Assembly: GCF_019578655.1 (NCBI RefSeq)
Contig: NC_063256.1
Location: 19,849,350 to 19,913,349, forward strand
DNA: 64,000 nucleotides
Direction of reading: 5' to 3'
Source of the DNA: Ricinus communis
Lineage: Eukaryota > Streptophyta > Magnoliopsida > Malpighiales > Euphorbiaceae
Part shown: positions 24,273 through 35,346 of the stretch, piece after piece
Layout: each line of letters opens with the position of its first letter
Numbering within the stretch: position 1 is the first letter of the stretch
Notes under the pieces: model-generated
Told to the model about the DNA's origin: nothing
Databases searched by the model: none
The model's input: the letters and a program-made list of their open reading frames with translations, nothing else
Position numbers and translations under genes: made by a program

Positions 24273-25460
24273 TTAGTCAAAAAGAATGTCATAATTGTCG
24301 AGTCCATAACAATCATCTTCATTTTGAGGAGTAAAGCTAGGTCCACTAGTGCTTCGAGAGTCTTCATTGTCACTATCTCCAGAGACTTGTGACAAAGCTT
24401 GTTCCAAGGCTGCTTTGAATTCCTTCTTTGTTGTATTTCCAGACAATTTTGCTAAAATTTTACTTTTGTCCGATAAAAAGTTAAATTGTTCCATAGATTG
24501 GCTTGTGCCGGCTATCATGGGATTTTTTCCCGTAAAATGTTTCAAAACAGTTTCTTTATTGGCTTGAATGTCTTTGCAGTTTGTCCACCATTTGACACTA
24601 TATTCTCGAACTAAGCAGGCAATAGAATTTACATTTGGAGAGGGTTTATAAGGTTTCACCTTGAATTGCCAAGAAAATATCCAAGGTAGGTTAAAAGTTT
24701 CAGAAAAAATAATCAATTTGTCATGTTTAAGAATGGGTAATTTTTCTTTAAAGATAGTAAATCCTTCCATAATTTTGGTAGGTAAAATTTCTGGGCATAG
24801 TCCAAAATATGTCCACCAATCAGAAAACCAATTGGGAAAGGTTTTTGAGTTGGTTTTGTGAAACATAAAGAACCAGGAATGGTTCCAATTTCGAAGATAA
24901 AAAGTATAGTACCAGGCTTTCTTGTAATCAAAATAATTGAAACAAGGAGGTGTAAAGGTAACAGAAAATTTTTTGGCAGTATAAGGATTTTGGTTCCAGT
25001 CAGTTAGGGTAAGGACTTTCAAAATTCTGCATTTTGAATAGGAGATCTTTTCAGGAACGTCTTTATCAAAGGAATGTTCAATTTCTATTGAGTGAGTGTC
25101 CAAAAGGATAAGTTCGTAAAAGTTTTTTAATTTGTACGAACTTTCAGGAATGAAGAATTGTCCAGAGGGAAAAATGTGTTGGAATAATTGTTGGTAATTA
25201 GGATTTTCTAAATTTCCATTGAATATTTCGCTTTCAAGAATAGTTACAATTTGGTGTTGAGGTTTTGTGAAATATTTGGGTGGTTCGGTTTTAGAAGAAC
25301 CTGGTTTTGTAACAGTTTGTAAAAAGTTGGATGGTTTAGGTGGGGTAGAAGGAGTTTTGTCAAGTATTTCAAATCTGTTGGTAGAAATCAACGAAGATTG
25401 TCCAGACTTTTTAGCCGCAAAATCGGCTGGAGATAATTTTTTCTTTATGGGAGTGCCCAT
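24273..25460 (-). CDS. EPRV ORF2, intact, unknown function
   Basis: A complete 395-codon frame. The ATG at 25460 lies 5 nt downstream of the ORF1 stop (25466-25468), suggesting coupled termination and reinitiation. The N-terminus is basic (MGTPIKKKLSP) and Pro/Ser/Thr-rich. The middle is rich in aromatics: AWYYTFYLRN, HSWFFMFHK, PNWFSDWWTYFGLCPE, LPWIFSWQFKVKPY and YSVKWWTN. The C-terminus is Ser-rich and acidic with NEDDCYGLDNYD. There is no signal peptide or membrane span. Florendoviruses are known to have a second ORF without assigned function, and this is most likely it. The relic at 35347-36020 in a second viral lineage keeps the same motifs. I cannot name an enzymatic domain, and whether it is expressed in the plant is unknown. 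Confidence 0.85.
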   Translation of the reverse strand: MGTPIKKKLSPADFAAKKSGQSSLISTNRFEILDKTPSTPPKPSNFLQTVTKPGSSKTEPPKYFTKPQHQIVTILESEIFNGNLENPNYQQLFQHIFPSGQFFIPESSYKLKNFYELILLDTHSIEIEHSFDKDVPEKISYSKCRILKVLTLTDWNQNPYTAKKFSVTFTPPCFNYFDYKKAWYYTFYLRNWNHSWFFMFHKTNSKTFPNWFSDWWTYFGLCPEILPTKIMEGFTIFKEKLPILKHDKLIIFSETFNLPWIFSWQFKVKPYKPSPNVNSIACLVREYSVKWWTNCKDIQANKETVLKHFTGKNPMIAGTSQSMEQFNFLSDKSKILAKLSGNTTKKEFKAALEQALSQVSGDSDNEDSRSTSGPSFTPQNEDDCYGLDNYDILFD

Positions 25461-25465
25461 AAGAA

Positions 25466-25636
25466 TTAGCTTGATTTATTTCCCTGCAAAAATTCTCTTG
25501 TCAAAAAATCAGGCAAAGAATTTGAAGAACCTTTAATATACTCAATATCAAAATCAAATATTCCTAATAGTGCTTGCCATCTGGCAAAAACTTGTTTTGA
25601 AATAAAATTTTTAACATCCTTTTCTAAAATATTTTT
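25466..25636 (-). pseudogene. EPRV ORF1, C-terminal tail of the upstream partial copy
   Basis: Reads the last part of the RNase H domain (FISKQVFARWQALL) through DFLTREFLQGN to a natural stop at 25466-25468. Truncated upstream at the integration junction near 25636. It shows where ORF1 normally ends. Confidence 0.85.
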
Positions 25637-28600
25637 TATTTTTTATTTTTTATTGGAATTCCCATTGAAGTTCACAATTTTCCATGATATTACTATTTTG
25701 GAAATAATTCTAATATATATCATATAACTATAACTTATGGTTGAGCAAGCATTGAATCTTTTAGGTAAAAATGTATTTTTAAATTGTAAACATTTCAGTG
25801 TTATTTTATTTTATTTTTAATTTAAAATATCTTTTTATTTAATTATTATATTATTTTAATACCACTTAATATTATATTATATTTTTATAACTTTAAAATT
25901 TAATAGTTATAAAATAGGAAATTTATAATAAGTATATAATAAACTACTGTCATTATAATTTACTAATTATTTATTATATTTAGTTACTATTTTATAATAA
26001 GCATTTGTAATATCATTTTATTTACTTGTGCTAATGTATAATTATTAATGATCTTATAATTTAGATTTTTAGTTTAAATTATTTTATTTTAAATATAAAT
26101 ATGTTATATTATAAAAAAATAATTATATTTAACTATTATTTTATTTTAATAAGTATTTAATATTATCATTTTACTTTAATAACTTTAAAATCTAATAGTC
26201 ATAAAAGAATAATAAGAAAATAAATATACAATAAATTAGTGGCATTATATAATCATTCACTTTTTTTATTATATTTAACTATTATGTTATTTTAATAAGC
26301 ACTTAATTATACTATTTTATTTTATTAGTATTTAGTGTCATAATAAAGTATTATATAATCACATTAAAGTCACATATATTTATTTATTGAAACTCTACAT
26401 GATGTGGCTTTATAAAATGTTACTAAGTAGAGTCTTATGAGAAAACTTAGCCTATTTTATTATATGGCTATGAATCCTTGTTAATATATAAGGACATAAT
26501 ATCTTCAGTGAAATCATTCAATTTAATCCAATTAAGACTTGTGAACTACATTGCTCGGGTTCAATTTAACCCTTTTCTTAATTTATGGATATTTTAGCTT
26601 AAATCTTTGCTTATTTAGCTCAAATTAGCATTTTTTAAATTTTTATCTATTTTATTACAATAATAAGTTCTCATATGTCCATATAATAATTATTGTAAAA
26701 GAAAATTAGATTGTTAGAATTCTTGTTTATTGATTATTATTATTGCTTTTTAATATCATATATATATATATATATTGAAACTTTTTTCTAATTATTATAT
26801 TCAACCAATAAATTTTCAAAACATGTCACAAATTTTTTCTAACTATTTTTTTATAATTCAAAAATTTAGAATTTTTATTATATATATATATATATATTTT
26901 ATTAGAAAATAATAAGACTTATCATTAATATATAATAGCTACGATAATTATTATACTTATTATAATTATTTTTAATAACAAAATAGTCTTATATTTAAAT
27001 AAGTCATAAATTAATATTAGCATTTAAGATTACATATAATTTCTTATATATATTATAATTAATATTTTTATAAATATGACATGTGTTATTTTCTTATTGA
27101 AAAATAATATGGCACGGCTTCATAAAATTTTGTCAGTATCTTTGTATTTTATTACAAATCTATTCAGTCTTATTAGATGTATGTTCTAATATGCATGATG
27201 TATTGACTTGTCAATCTTATGTGTTCATTGAAACACACCTTCTTATTAATTGTAGAGACTCATTATTTCAAGCAAAATAAAACAGTGAGTTTCAAGTCAT
27301 CTTCATCAATTATAGCATGAATCTAAAGTTCTATTAAGTCATCCTTCATCTCTTCTTTATCTCGTTTCTACTTTACCTATAAAAAAAAAAAAAGTAGTTC
27401 TATTTCACTTTAGGTAGTGTTCGAAAATGCAAGTTGAAATGTAATCAAGAAAACCCCTATGAGAAAGCTTATAGATTCTTAATAGTAATGGCTAGATTTT
27501 ATCATTGTGGTAACCCAACTGGACTGATAATTTCTCGAATGGAAACTAATTTGGAGCGTAACTTGTGATCATGTCCACATATCAATATATAATTTAAAAC
27601 TTCTTTATTTTATAATTTATGCATTACTTAAGGTTATCTATTTAAATTTTGAGTTAAATTATTTTATACAGAAGATGCATTGTAATTTTCTTAGATGACA
27701 TGATAATTGGGTTAATGAAAGAACTCTCTGGATGCTTACTGAACTCAGATATTTCAATACAAATATGGAGATGGTTTAGGCTGAAGTAAATAAACAAATT
27801 ACAAATGATGAAAATAAGAGATTGAAGAGAAAAACATTGCTAAAATTGAAACTAAGAAGGATAATAAATATATTGAAAATAATAACAGAAGGTAGAAAAT
27901 TTTATAGGATTGGATTTTATGTTATTGTTGGATTGTTGTTGATTAGACTATATTCTAGATAGTTAGTTTATGAAGGAATTGGTATGTAAGGAGAAAGGAC
28001 ATTGGTGATATAATGTTTAAGAAGCAATTATATGTAATATTAATTTGGTTTTGAAGTGCTTAAAGCATGGTTTCTTATTTCCAACTAATGCTTTGTTTCC
28101 TTGTCTATGCATAATTAAGAATCATGTTATAATAAATGTCATCAAAACACGATAGGTTTAATTAATTGTGTCAAAATCTGAACACGACATGTTTAATTAA
28201 TTATGTCAAAATCCAAACACTTTAACACAAACAAGTTTATGAAATAGATTACAAGATACGACCTATATAACTCGTTTAATTAATCGTTTCATAACAATAT
28301 TATTAAATTTAAAACAAACTATTTTTATTAATTCATAATTATTATTTTTTAATAGCACAATTGAGTTACTGCATCATATTAAAAATTATAATCGAAAAGC
28401 ATTCTTAAAAATGAATGAAGAGCATAAATATTTATTGTAGAATTTTAAAATAATTAAATAAAATTATTAAATTTAGAATTTAAAATTTAATCGGTAATTA
28501 AATTCTAAATATTTAGTTTGTTGTTATATTTTAAAATATTATAAATAATTATAAAATATTAAATACTATTAAAATTTATTTATAATTTAATTTTATATTA

Positions 28601-30328
28601 TTTTTATAATTAAAATAAATATAATAGTCCTACATTACACAAACAGTCAATTAATATACATTACGCAAACAGTCAATTAATAATGAATAAATTTAATGTT
28701 GATATAATAACGAGAAGGTTTGATGTGTAACTAATAATTTTATAGAGGGAAGAATTACAGGTACGCATCTACTCGGCGGATGGAGAAAAGTGCGAGAGCC
28801 CCGTTTTCCGTACACCTTGTTTTCCTTTTGATGCACATTATTATTGCGTTTGTCCACTCTCCAATGAATGGAGTAATCGACCAATCTCCACGTCTAATCC
28901 GGCCTTGCCATTTTCATGTGAGTTCTTCTAACTAATATCAAAATTTAATTATATTTTTTATTAAAAATAAAACTTTTATTTACTTGTATTATTTTTTAAA
29001 TAAAAATACAAAACATTTTTTATATTTTTAAAATTATAACTAAATCTTAAAAAATATTTTGAAAACAAGTTTAACATATTTTTATTTATATAAGAAATCA
29101 CTTGTTTTCAAATAAAAATAAAAAAAATTTACTTCATTTATTTCAAATTTATTTTTTATATTTAAAATATTTTTTAAATAATAAATTAATTTCTTTCTAT
29201 AAAATAAACATGTTTTACAGATTCTACAATTTTTTTTATAAAAATGAAAAGTTCATTTTCTTTAAAAATTAGAAAATAAAAATGGAATAAATTCTCAACA
29301 AGTAAATATGCTCTAATAGTTTTAATTTTTCTTTTTTTAATTAATTTTTACTAATAGAAAAATACGAATTATATATATTAATTAAATTAAATATATAAAA
29401 ATTATAGTGCATTTATTAAATAAAAAATAAAAAATAAAGTTTAGCTCTTCATATAAAAAGTCAAATTGACTATTTATTTTATATTTAAAAATAAATAATA
29501 TATTGAACTGTCATTTTATAATAAAATTTTTAAAATAAAAAATTTAATATATATAAAGAGTATATTAAAAATAGCCTAATAGCACCCATCCAAGCTCTTC
29601 ACTATAATTTTTTATGTACTTATTTCTGAATTTTTGGTATGTATATTATTTGTTTAGTTGTTTTAAAGTACGTTATTAAATGTCTTGGCCAAAACATTGA
29701 CATGTTCTTTTTTTTGTTTACCTCTTTAACAAAAATCATTGATTGTTTTTTTGACCTTTATCTTAAAATTGAATTTGATATTCTAAAGGCTTATTTTCAG
29801 ATAAAAATATATAAAAGAGTGCGCGCGTCATTTGATTTTTAAGAAAAGTTAAATATTTTATATTAATTTAATTTTTATTCACATGATATGAAATATAATA
29901 TTTCTATAAGATTATATTAATAATTAAAAGTGCAATCTTAAAACATTAAGGATAATTTTATAAATATACGTCACATTAGATTGGTAAGAGTTGAGACAAA
30001 TTAAAAAAAAATTATATAGGATTATTTATAATTTTTTAACAATTTTAAATATATAGTCTTCTTTTTAGACAATAAATATATGTAACCATAAATTATGACA
30101 AAAACAAGTATATCATTAGAAAGATTAATTTGTAAAGGTTTAATTATTTTCATTCCGATTAGTCATCATTATCATTTTATTCATGTGATAATTAAGTTTT
30201 AAGCTTAACAACTTTTATATTTATTATTTGACCGTCAAATTAGATTGAAGAAAAAGTTTTTCATATGATGTGATCAATATAACAGTTAAACATTAAAATT
30301 AGAAGTTAAATCTATATTACCATATACG
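25637..30328. other. AT-rich intergenic DNA, no gene seen
   Basis: Contains short (TA)n runs near 26757-26776 and 26879-26899, an A-run near 27380, and near 28150-28300 a repeated GTTTAATTAAT word in a likely mobile-element relic. A slightly GC-richer island at 28750-28910 has an open frame on the minus strand, but it shows no recognisable protein similarity. Confidence 0.5.
25851..26330. repeat. degenerate direct repeats in AT-rich DNA
   Basis: A block (TTATTTTAAT...CTTAATATTAT...TAACTTTAAAATTTAATAGT) starting at 25851 recurs at 26141 and partly at 26287. The first two copies are collinear over about 110 bp. Confidence 0.5.
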
Positions 30329-30333
30329 AGTAA

Positions 30334-31620
30334 TGATCAATCCAAATTCTATATAGATATTTAAGGGTATTTTAGAGCTTTAATAATATATTTCTATATA
30401 TAATATGGTGAAATATGTGATTTTACCTCACTTAAAGTTTAATTGTTTATTTTCAGGTAATATTGGTCAAGAGAGAAAAATATGGAGCTAAATACTAAAA
30501 AAGGAGCTTAATTGGATATGTTCGTGTCAATGCCTAAGATTAAGACGCATGGACTGCTAATTACAAGCCCAAGGCACATTTTAGTCATTTTGTATAATTA
30601 TTAGGATTTATATTAAGAGTTATTTAAGGGATAGTATTTTATGGAGATAAAGATACTTAAAGTCTTATCTATTAGATAGACTTATATTAGGTATACATCT
30701 CTAGGGAGATTTATTTAGAGGAGGACTCTCCTCTATATATATCTCTGTAAAACCAAATTCTAAGAGGAGAAGAGTTTTCTCCCATTTGCTTTCTACACCT
30801 GCCTGCCATTATTCTCTCTATAATTCTCTAAAGTTCTTCATAGACATTTAGTTTTAGTTTTCATTATTCTTTTAAGATCTAAGGAGCTTTTCAAGAAATG
30901 GAGAGTGAGGGCTAATCTTCTTCCTACTTGAAGAAATTCTGAATCTAGAGGGAGCTTTAATTTTCAGTTTTGTTTTATGTCTTTCTATTTAATACCATGA
31001 TAATTGGGTTAAATATATTAGGCTAGTTTCATAACTGTTTAGTTTAGTCTTTTTACTTTTGTATGAACCTTATTTTTTATTTATTTAATGAATGATTTCT
31101 TTACTTGCATATATGTATTAGTTTCATTTATTATTATTGGTTGACCATCATATCAATTTAGTAGTAATATTTGTTATAAAAACCTTTAGGTTAAAAGTAT
31201 TAAAAATATCATCTTTACTTTAATTTATGTTGGTATAAAAAAACCTATGTTGCATCATTAGTTCGAGTGACTCAGGGAAAAGACACATCACCATCTCATT
31301 TATTGGATCTAGGCTTAAAGTAAAATAAGGAAATTACTAAGTAAATGGCTAGAATTAATACTATCTTTAGCATATAGTTTTAGATCATAAGCATTTATAT
31401 TTGCATTACATATTTATTTATTGTTTAGTTACTTTATTTTATGAATATTATCCTCTTAAGATACTGATTTAGAGTGTTTAGATTTACTTTTATTGTTTTG
31501 TATTGATAATTAGTCTTTATATAAGTAGCCTCATAATTCATTGAGAGATCGACCTCGTGGTGAACTTATCCTTACTATAGGAACGGTTTGTGCACTTGCG
31601 AGTACTAAAAAAGATACATA
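30334..31620 (+). repeat. Athila-like 5' LTR
   Basis: About 1,287 bp. By eye roughly nine in ten positions match the 3' LTR, apart from a ~30-bp block near 30510-30540 missing from the 3' copy and the duplications in the 3' copy. The terminal CA is altered (GATACATA). Confidence 0.88.
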
Positions 31621-31625
31621 AATTT

Positions 31626-31645
31626 TTGGCGTTATTGCCGGGGGA
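31626..31645 (+). promoter_or_regulatory. retrotransposon primer-binding site, tRNA-Asp type
   Basis: TGGCGTTATTGCCGGGGG shortly after the 5' LTR resembles the complement of the plant tRNA-Asp 3' end (TGGCGCCGTTGCCGGGG) with two changes, both C to T or an equivalent transition. Confidence 0.7.
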
Positions 31646-31891
31646 CTGTCTCCAAATTTATTATATTGATTGATTATCAAAAGTGTCTTGTGTTTGTTAG
31701 TTTGTTTTGTGTTTTGTGATTTATTTTGTTTATGTGTTTTTGTTTTATTTGTTATTTCTTGTTTTGTCTATATGTTTTGGTTTTTTTTGTAAATTTTATT
31801 TTTAAGTTTTTTATTTAATATGAAATTTTCTTTTGTTTTGTATGCCTAGCAGGAAACAACTAAAAGAAGAATCAAAGAAGAAGTTGATATC

Positions 31892-32599
31892 ATGGCAAAC
31901 CCACTAAGAGAAATAGGAGTTGAAAGGCGAATGACTGTTAAAGATTATGCACGGCCTATAATTGGTAACATTACTTCATGCATAGTTCTAGCTAATACAT
32001 CTAGGAATTATGAACTTAAGAACATTCATTTTAATATGCTTCCTTCATTTTATGATATGCCTAATGAGAATGCATTAACATTTATTAGAGAGTTTTATGC
32101 AATATTTCATACTTTCTCATTATCTAGACTTAATGAAGATTAATTAAAAATGAGGTGTTTCCTTTATTCATTGAAAGATAGAGCAAAGGCTTGGTTAATG
32201 ACCTTGCCTCTTAATTCTTTGAGAACTTGGGATGAAGTTTATCAAAAGTTTATAAGTAGATTTTACTCACGGTAAAATACCAAAGAACTAAGAGCTGAAA
32301 TTTCTAATTTTTATCAAAAGAATGCTGAATCTTTTCATGAAGTATGGGATCGCTTCAAATCACTTTTATTGCAATGCCCATACCATGGATTCCCACTCCC
32401 AATAATCAACCAATTAATTTATGATGGGTTGACATAACAATATCAATGTATGGTTGATAATGCAGCTGGGGGTGCTATATTAGAAAAGACAACTAATGAG
32501 ATTTATGACATCTTTGAGATGTTATGAGTCAATTCTCAATAAAAGAGTGTGAGGAGAAAAAGAGTAGAAGTAAATGAAGTAGTATCTAGTAGTGAGATT
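31892..32599 (+). pseudogene. Athila-like gag relic
   Basis: From ATG 31892 one frame is followed for 236 codons without frameshift. It matches the retrotransposon gag domain: LKDRAKAWLMTLP, LRTWDEVYQKFISRF, RAEISNFYQKNAESFHEVWD, RFKSLLLQCPYHG, and then a D-N-AAGGA block. In-frame stops are at 32141, 32273, 32435, 32525 and 32540. The frame is cut at 32599 by the TGTCACACCC end of another element. Confidence 0.85.
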
Positions 32600-33745
32600 G
32601 TCACACCCAAACTCAAAACATCCAAATGAATACCAAAATACGTAATTAACTTGTAAATAACATTATAAGGGTTTTAAATCCAAGTTAAGTTGATACACAT
32701 ATTAAATATGGCCTAAAAACACTTCATGAAGAAAATATAGTGAAAATTTTACAAAACTAGTATTAATGAGATTAATATCTTTAACTTCATAAATGTATAT
32801 TATTACATAATTCCAACATATATTTATAAACTTATGTAGCATCACAAGCTTAATATACATAAGTTAAATACACACAAGTACCGAAAATATCCCTATGCTC
32901 GATATAACTCCTCTGGTCCACCTAATAATACTAACTGATGTATAAGAGAGCAATCCACATCTAAAGCTATCTACAGCTACACTAACCTGGAAAGAAGAAA
33001 AAATATTGTCAAGGGATGAGCTAACAACTCAATAAGCATTTAATTTACTAAACAATAGTATATTGGGTAAAAATTACCAAAGTTATATTAAGCACGTAAA
33101 TCATACAATTAATTCACAAATAATTTCAAACTCAACTAATTCAATATTTCAATCAAACAAATAATTCTAGTTTATATTAACTCCCATAAAAGTAGGGTCG
33201 GATGACTTAACCTCACATTTTCTCACTTAATTCACATTTCGGTGGCTACCTGACGAGACTATCCGCCCGACTCAGTCTCACTATCTCACATACTCGGGTA
33301 GCTATCCCCCCGGCTCAGATTTTCTGATCGCACATGTATCAATCCAAAAGTCATCCTTTCCCCAAATCTTAATTAATTCACTTCACTTCACAATATATCA
33401 CAATCAATTCACAAATTCTCAACTCAAATAATATCTCATCCAATTTATAATTGACAAGTATCAATTTATTCATTACCACTCAACAAGTCAATAGCATAGC
33501 AAACACCAACTCAAACAATCAAGAACATGTCAAATAATCAAACATAGCAATTCCTACTCAATATACACAAAGTTTAGTCTATAAAATACTTATAAAAATT
33601 TATAGGACAACAAGATAGTCTCATTCCTCTCTTTTTACCACTTCCTTGCCCTTGGACACACCTATTCACATATTCAATACAAAGTACAATTCAATAACAA
33701 GACATATATATATATATATATATTATTTATTTATTTATTTATTTA
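32599..33745 (-). mobile_element. LTR fragment of a chromovirus-type retrotransposon
   Basis: Begins TGTCACACCCAAAC inside the gag relic. It has the same style of end (TGTCACNACC) and internal GC-richer blocks (GGTAGCTATCCCCCCGGCTC near 33297-33320) as the solo LTR at 50825, so it probably represents the 3' part of an LTR in minus orientation. It runs into an (AT)n(ATTT)n tract at 33703-33748 and does not reach a second LTR end. Confidence 0.5.
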
Positions 33746-33748
33746 TTT
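33703..33748. repeat. (AT)n(ATTT)n microsatellite at element junction
   Basis: About ten AT units followed by about seven TTTA/ATTT units. It separates the LTR fragment from the second pararetrovirus fragment. Confidence 0.9.
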
Positions 33749-33756
33749 TGTAATGT

Positions 33757-34773
33757 GGTGTTTGAGCTTGGTATATCTGATGTTGAAAATCTTGGTAATG
33801 TTTATGATGAAGTTGGTTCTTTGTAAGGGGCATAAATAACAAAAGGTATATTTGATACCCTTCCAATATCTATGGTCGAAATTGAAGAATTGTCATCAGA
33901 AAATCTAGAAGTTGATTTCCTGTTGAACGTGAGCTTTACTTTCCCATCTGGAAACTGAGTTATGTTTTTGAGATTGGTATTTGATTCTGTCTACTTTGGT
34001 GATTCAGGTTGGGTTGCTCCTTCAAGGATCCATTCTTCTGGAAGAGTGATATCTTTCCATTGAATAGTTTTTGGAATTGTTGCGTTGGCTTTAGAAAGGT
34101 CTGTTTGGAGGAATAAGATTTCTCCTTTTGGTGAGTGAAGTTTGTATTTCGAACCAAAAGCAGAAATCATGGCTTTGTAATGTATTTTAAAAATCAAAAC
34201 TATCGGAATAGATTCTTTAAGCATTTTGTAATTATGCATTTTTATTTGGAGAACAATACTCTTTAAAATATTTTTGTCATTTAAAGAAATTATAATATTT
34301 GGAAAACAATTGAAACTAATAGGTCCTTTATTAAGGCTTGACTCGACGGTACCTAATAAAGAATCATAAAATTTTGTAAACCTAGCGTCTCTAAAAACGG
34401 CTAAGATGGAAGTATCTAAACCTTCTCTGGTAAGGAGTTTTATTCCTACATGAACAAGGCCTATGTGTATGTATTTATAGTATTTTTCTTTATATTTCTA
34501 GAGGATTTTTGGATTTAAAAGATAGATTTCTTCAAAAGACTTTGAAATTTGGATATCTCTTTCTTCAGTTTTGATAGTAAATTCTGTAGGAAACTTTAAA
34601 AACTCATAGATTTGCTTCTTTTGAATCTTGGGTATTTCCCAATCATCAATATGCTTTATAAAATCTTCAATAGTGATTTCCTCACTATTTACTAATCCTT
34701 TAGATCTTGAAGACTCAGAGGTAGACGAGTTTGAAAAAGAAGAAGATCAACAGAAAAGAGATTCTAAATTCAT
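33757..34773 (-). pseudogene. second EPRV, movement-protein start of ORF1
   Basis: From an ATG complementary to 34771-34773 with early stops (near 34747 and 34500). ILAVFRDARFTKFYDSLLG, VESSLNKGPISFNCFPN and ISLNDKN match the 30K movement-protein blocks of the first integrant. The segment downstream (KYKLHSPKGEILFLQTDLS, 33991-34239) is typical of the movement-protein C-terminal part. It ends at the microsatellite. Confidence 0.78.
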
Positions 34774-35346
34774 TTTAAAATAAGTCAAAGTAATTTTCTA
34801 AACAAATATGAACCAAGCCACCAGTTTTACTGCTCTTAAATAAAAAATGAGACTTACTACTGTGCATAAATGAACAAGTTTGTTTAACAAGGATATAATG
34901 CAGTTTAAAATGATTCTAAAATCTCTTATATGCAGACAACAAGGTTTTCTCTCTTTTTCTCACTATCACTATCTTCTCACTATATTTCTTATGGTATAAC
35001 TTGAAGAATACAAGAGTTTCTTGTGATTTTTCAGTCTGCCTTCTTCTTTGATAGCTCCTCTATTTATAGAGGTCTTCAGCCTTTAACCTGAATAATTCTT
35101 TCTTTGGATGCTTTCGATAATGGAGTGAGGGACTCTATAACTTTTCTGAAAAGAAGCAAGAATTGTCTGCCATGCTTCATTATTGTGGAGTCTTCAACAT
35201 TTTCTTTAAAAAAGTAATGGTACAGAGTCTTTTGTCTTTTTTCTCTTTTGAAAAGACTTTTTTTTTTAAATGGTTTTTTGGCCCATTGCAGAAAATTAAC
35301 ATGAGCTGCCATTTCTGGTTTTTAACCCAAGGGCTTTACAAGGATA
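34774..35346 (-). promoter_or_regulatory. second EPRV promoter/leader region
   Basis: Lies between ORF2 and ORF1. A TATA box TCTATAAATA (35061-35070) sits in the near-palindrome CCTCTATTTATAGAGG (35058-35073). I could not find a TGGTATCAGAGC primer site, so that part may be mutated or deleted. Confidence 0.5.

Larger units (their letters stand above)
15062..25636 (-). mobile_element. endogenous pararetrovirus, florendovirus-like, ~1.46 tandem genome units
   Basis: Minus-strand order, from high to low coordinates: end of ORF1, ORF2, promoter and leader with primer site, complete ORF1 (movement protein, coat protein, protease, reverse transcriptase, RNase H), ORF2 again, promoter and leader, then the start of ORF1. 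Equivalent points are about 7,240 bp apart (ORF2 starts at 25460 and 18225; primer sites at 23783 and 16543), giving the genome length. The outer ~3.3 kb (15062-18398 and 22312-25636) are near-identical direct repeats. Two ORFs, a tRNA-Met primer site and this length fit florendoviruses, endogenous Caulimoviridae known from many flowering plants. There is no integrase and no target duplication, as expected for pararetrovirus integration by host repair. Genus placement is inference. Confidence 0.88.

Noticed and set aside
28693..28884. Minus-strand 63-codon open frame in a GC-richer island
   Set aside because: No recognisable protein features, no promoter or splice context, and AT-rich DNA all around.
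25637..30328. Possible long terminal repeats around the pararetrovirus
   Set aside because: The repeated 3.3 kb are viral coding and leader sequence, not LTRs. No integrase and no target duplication are present.
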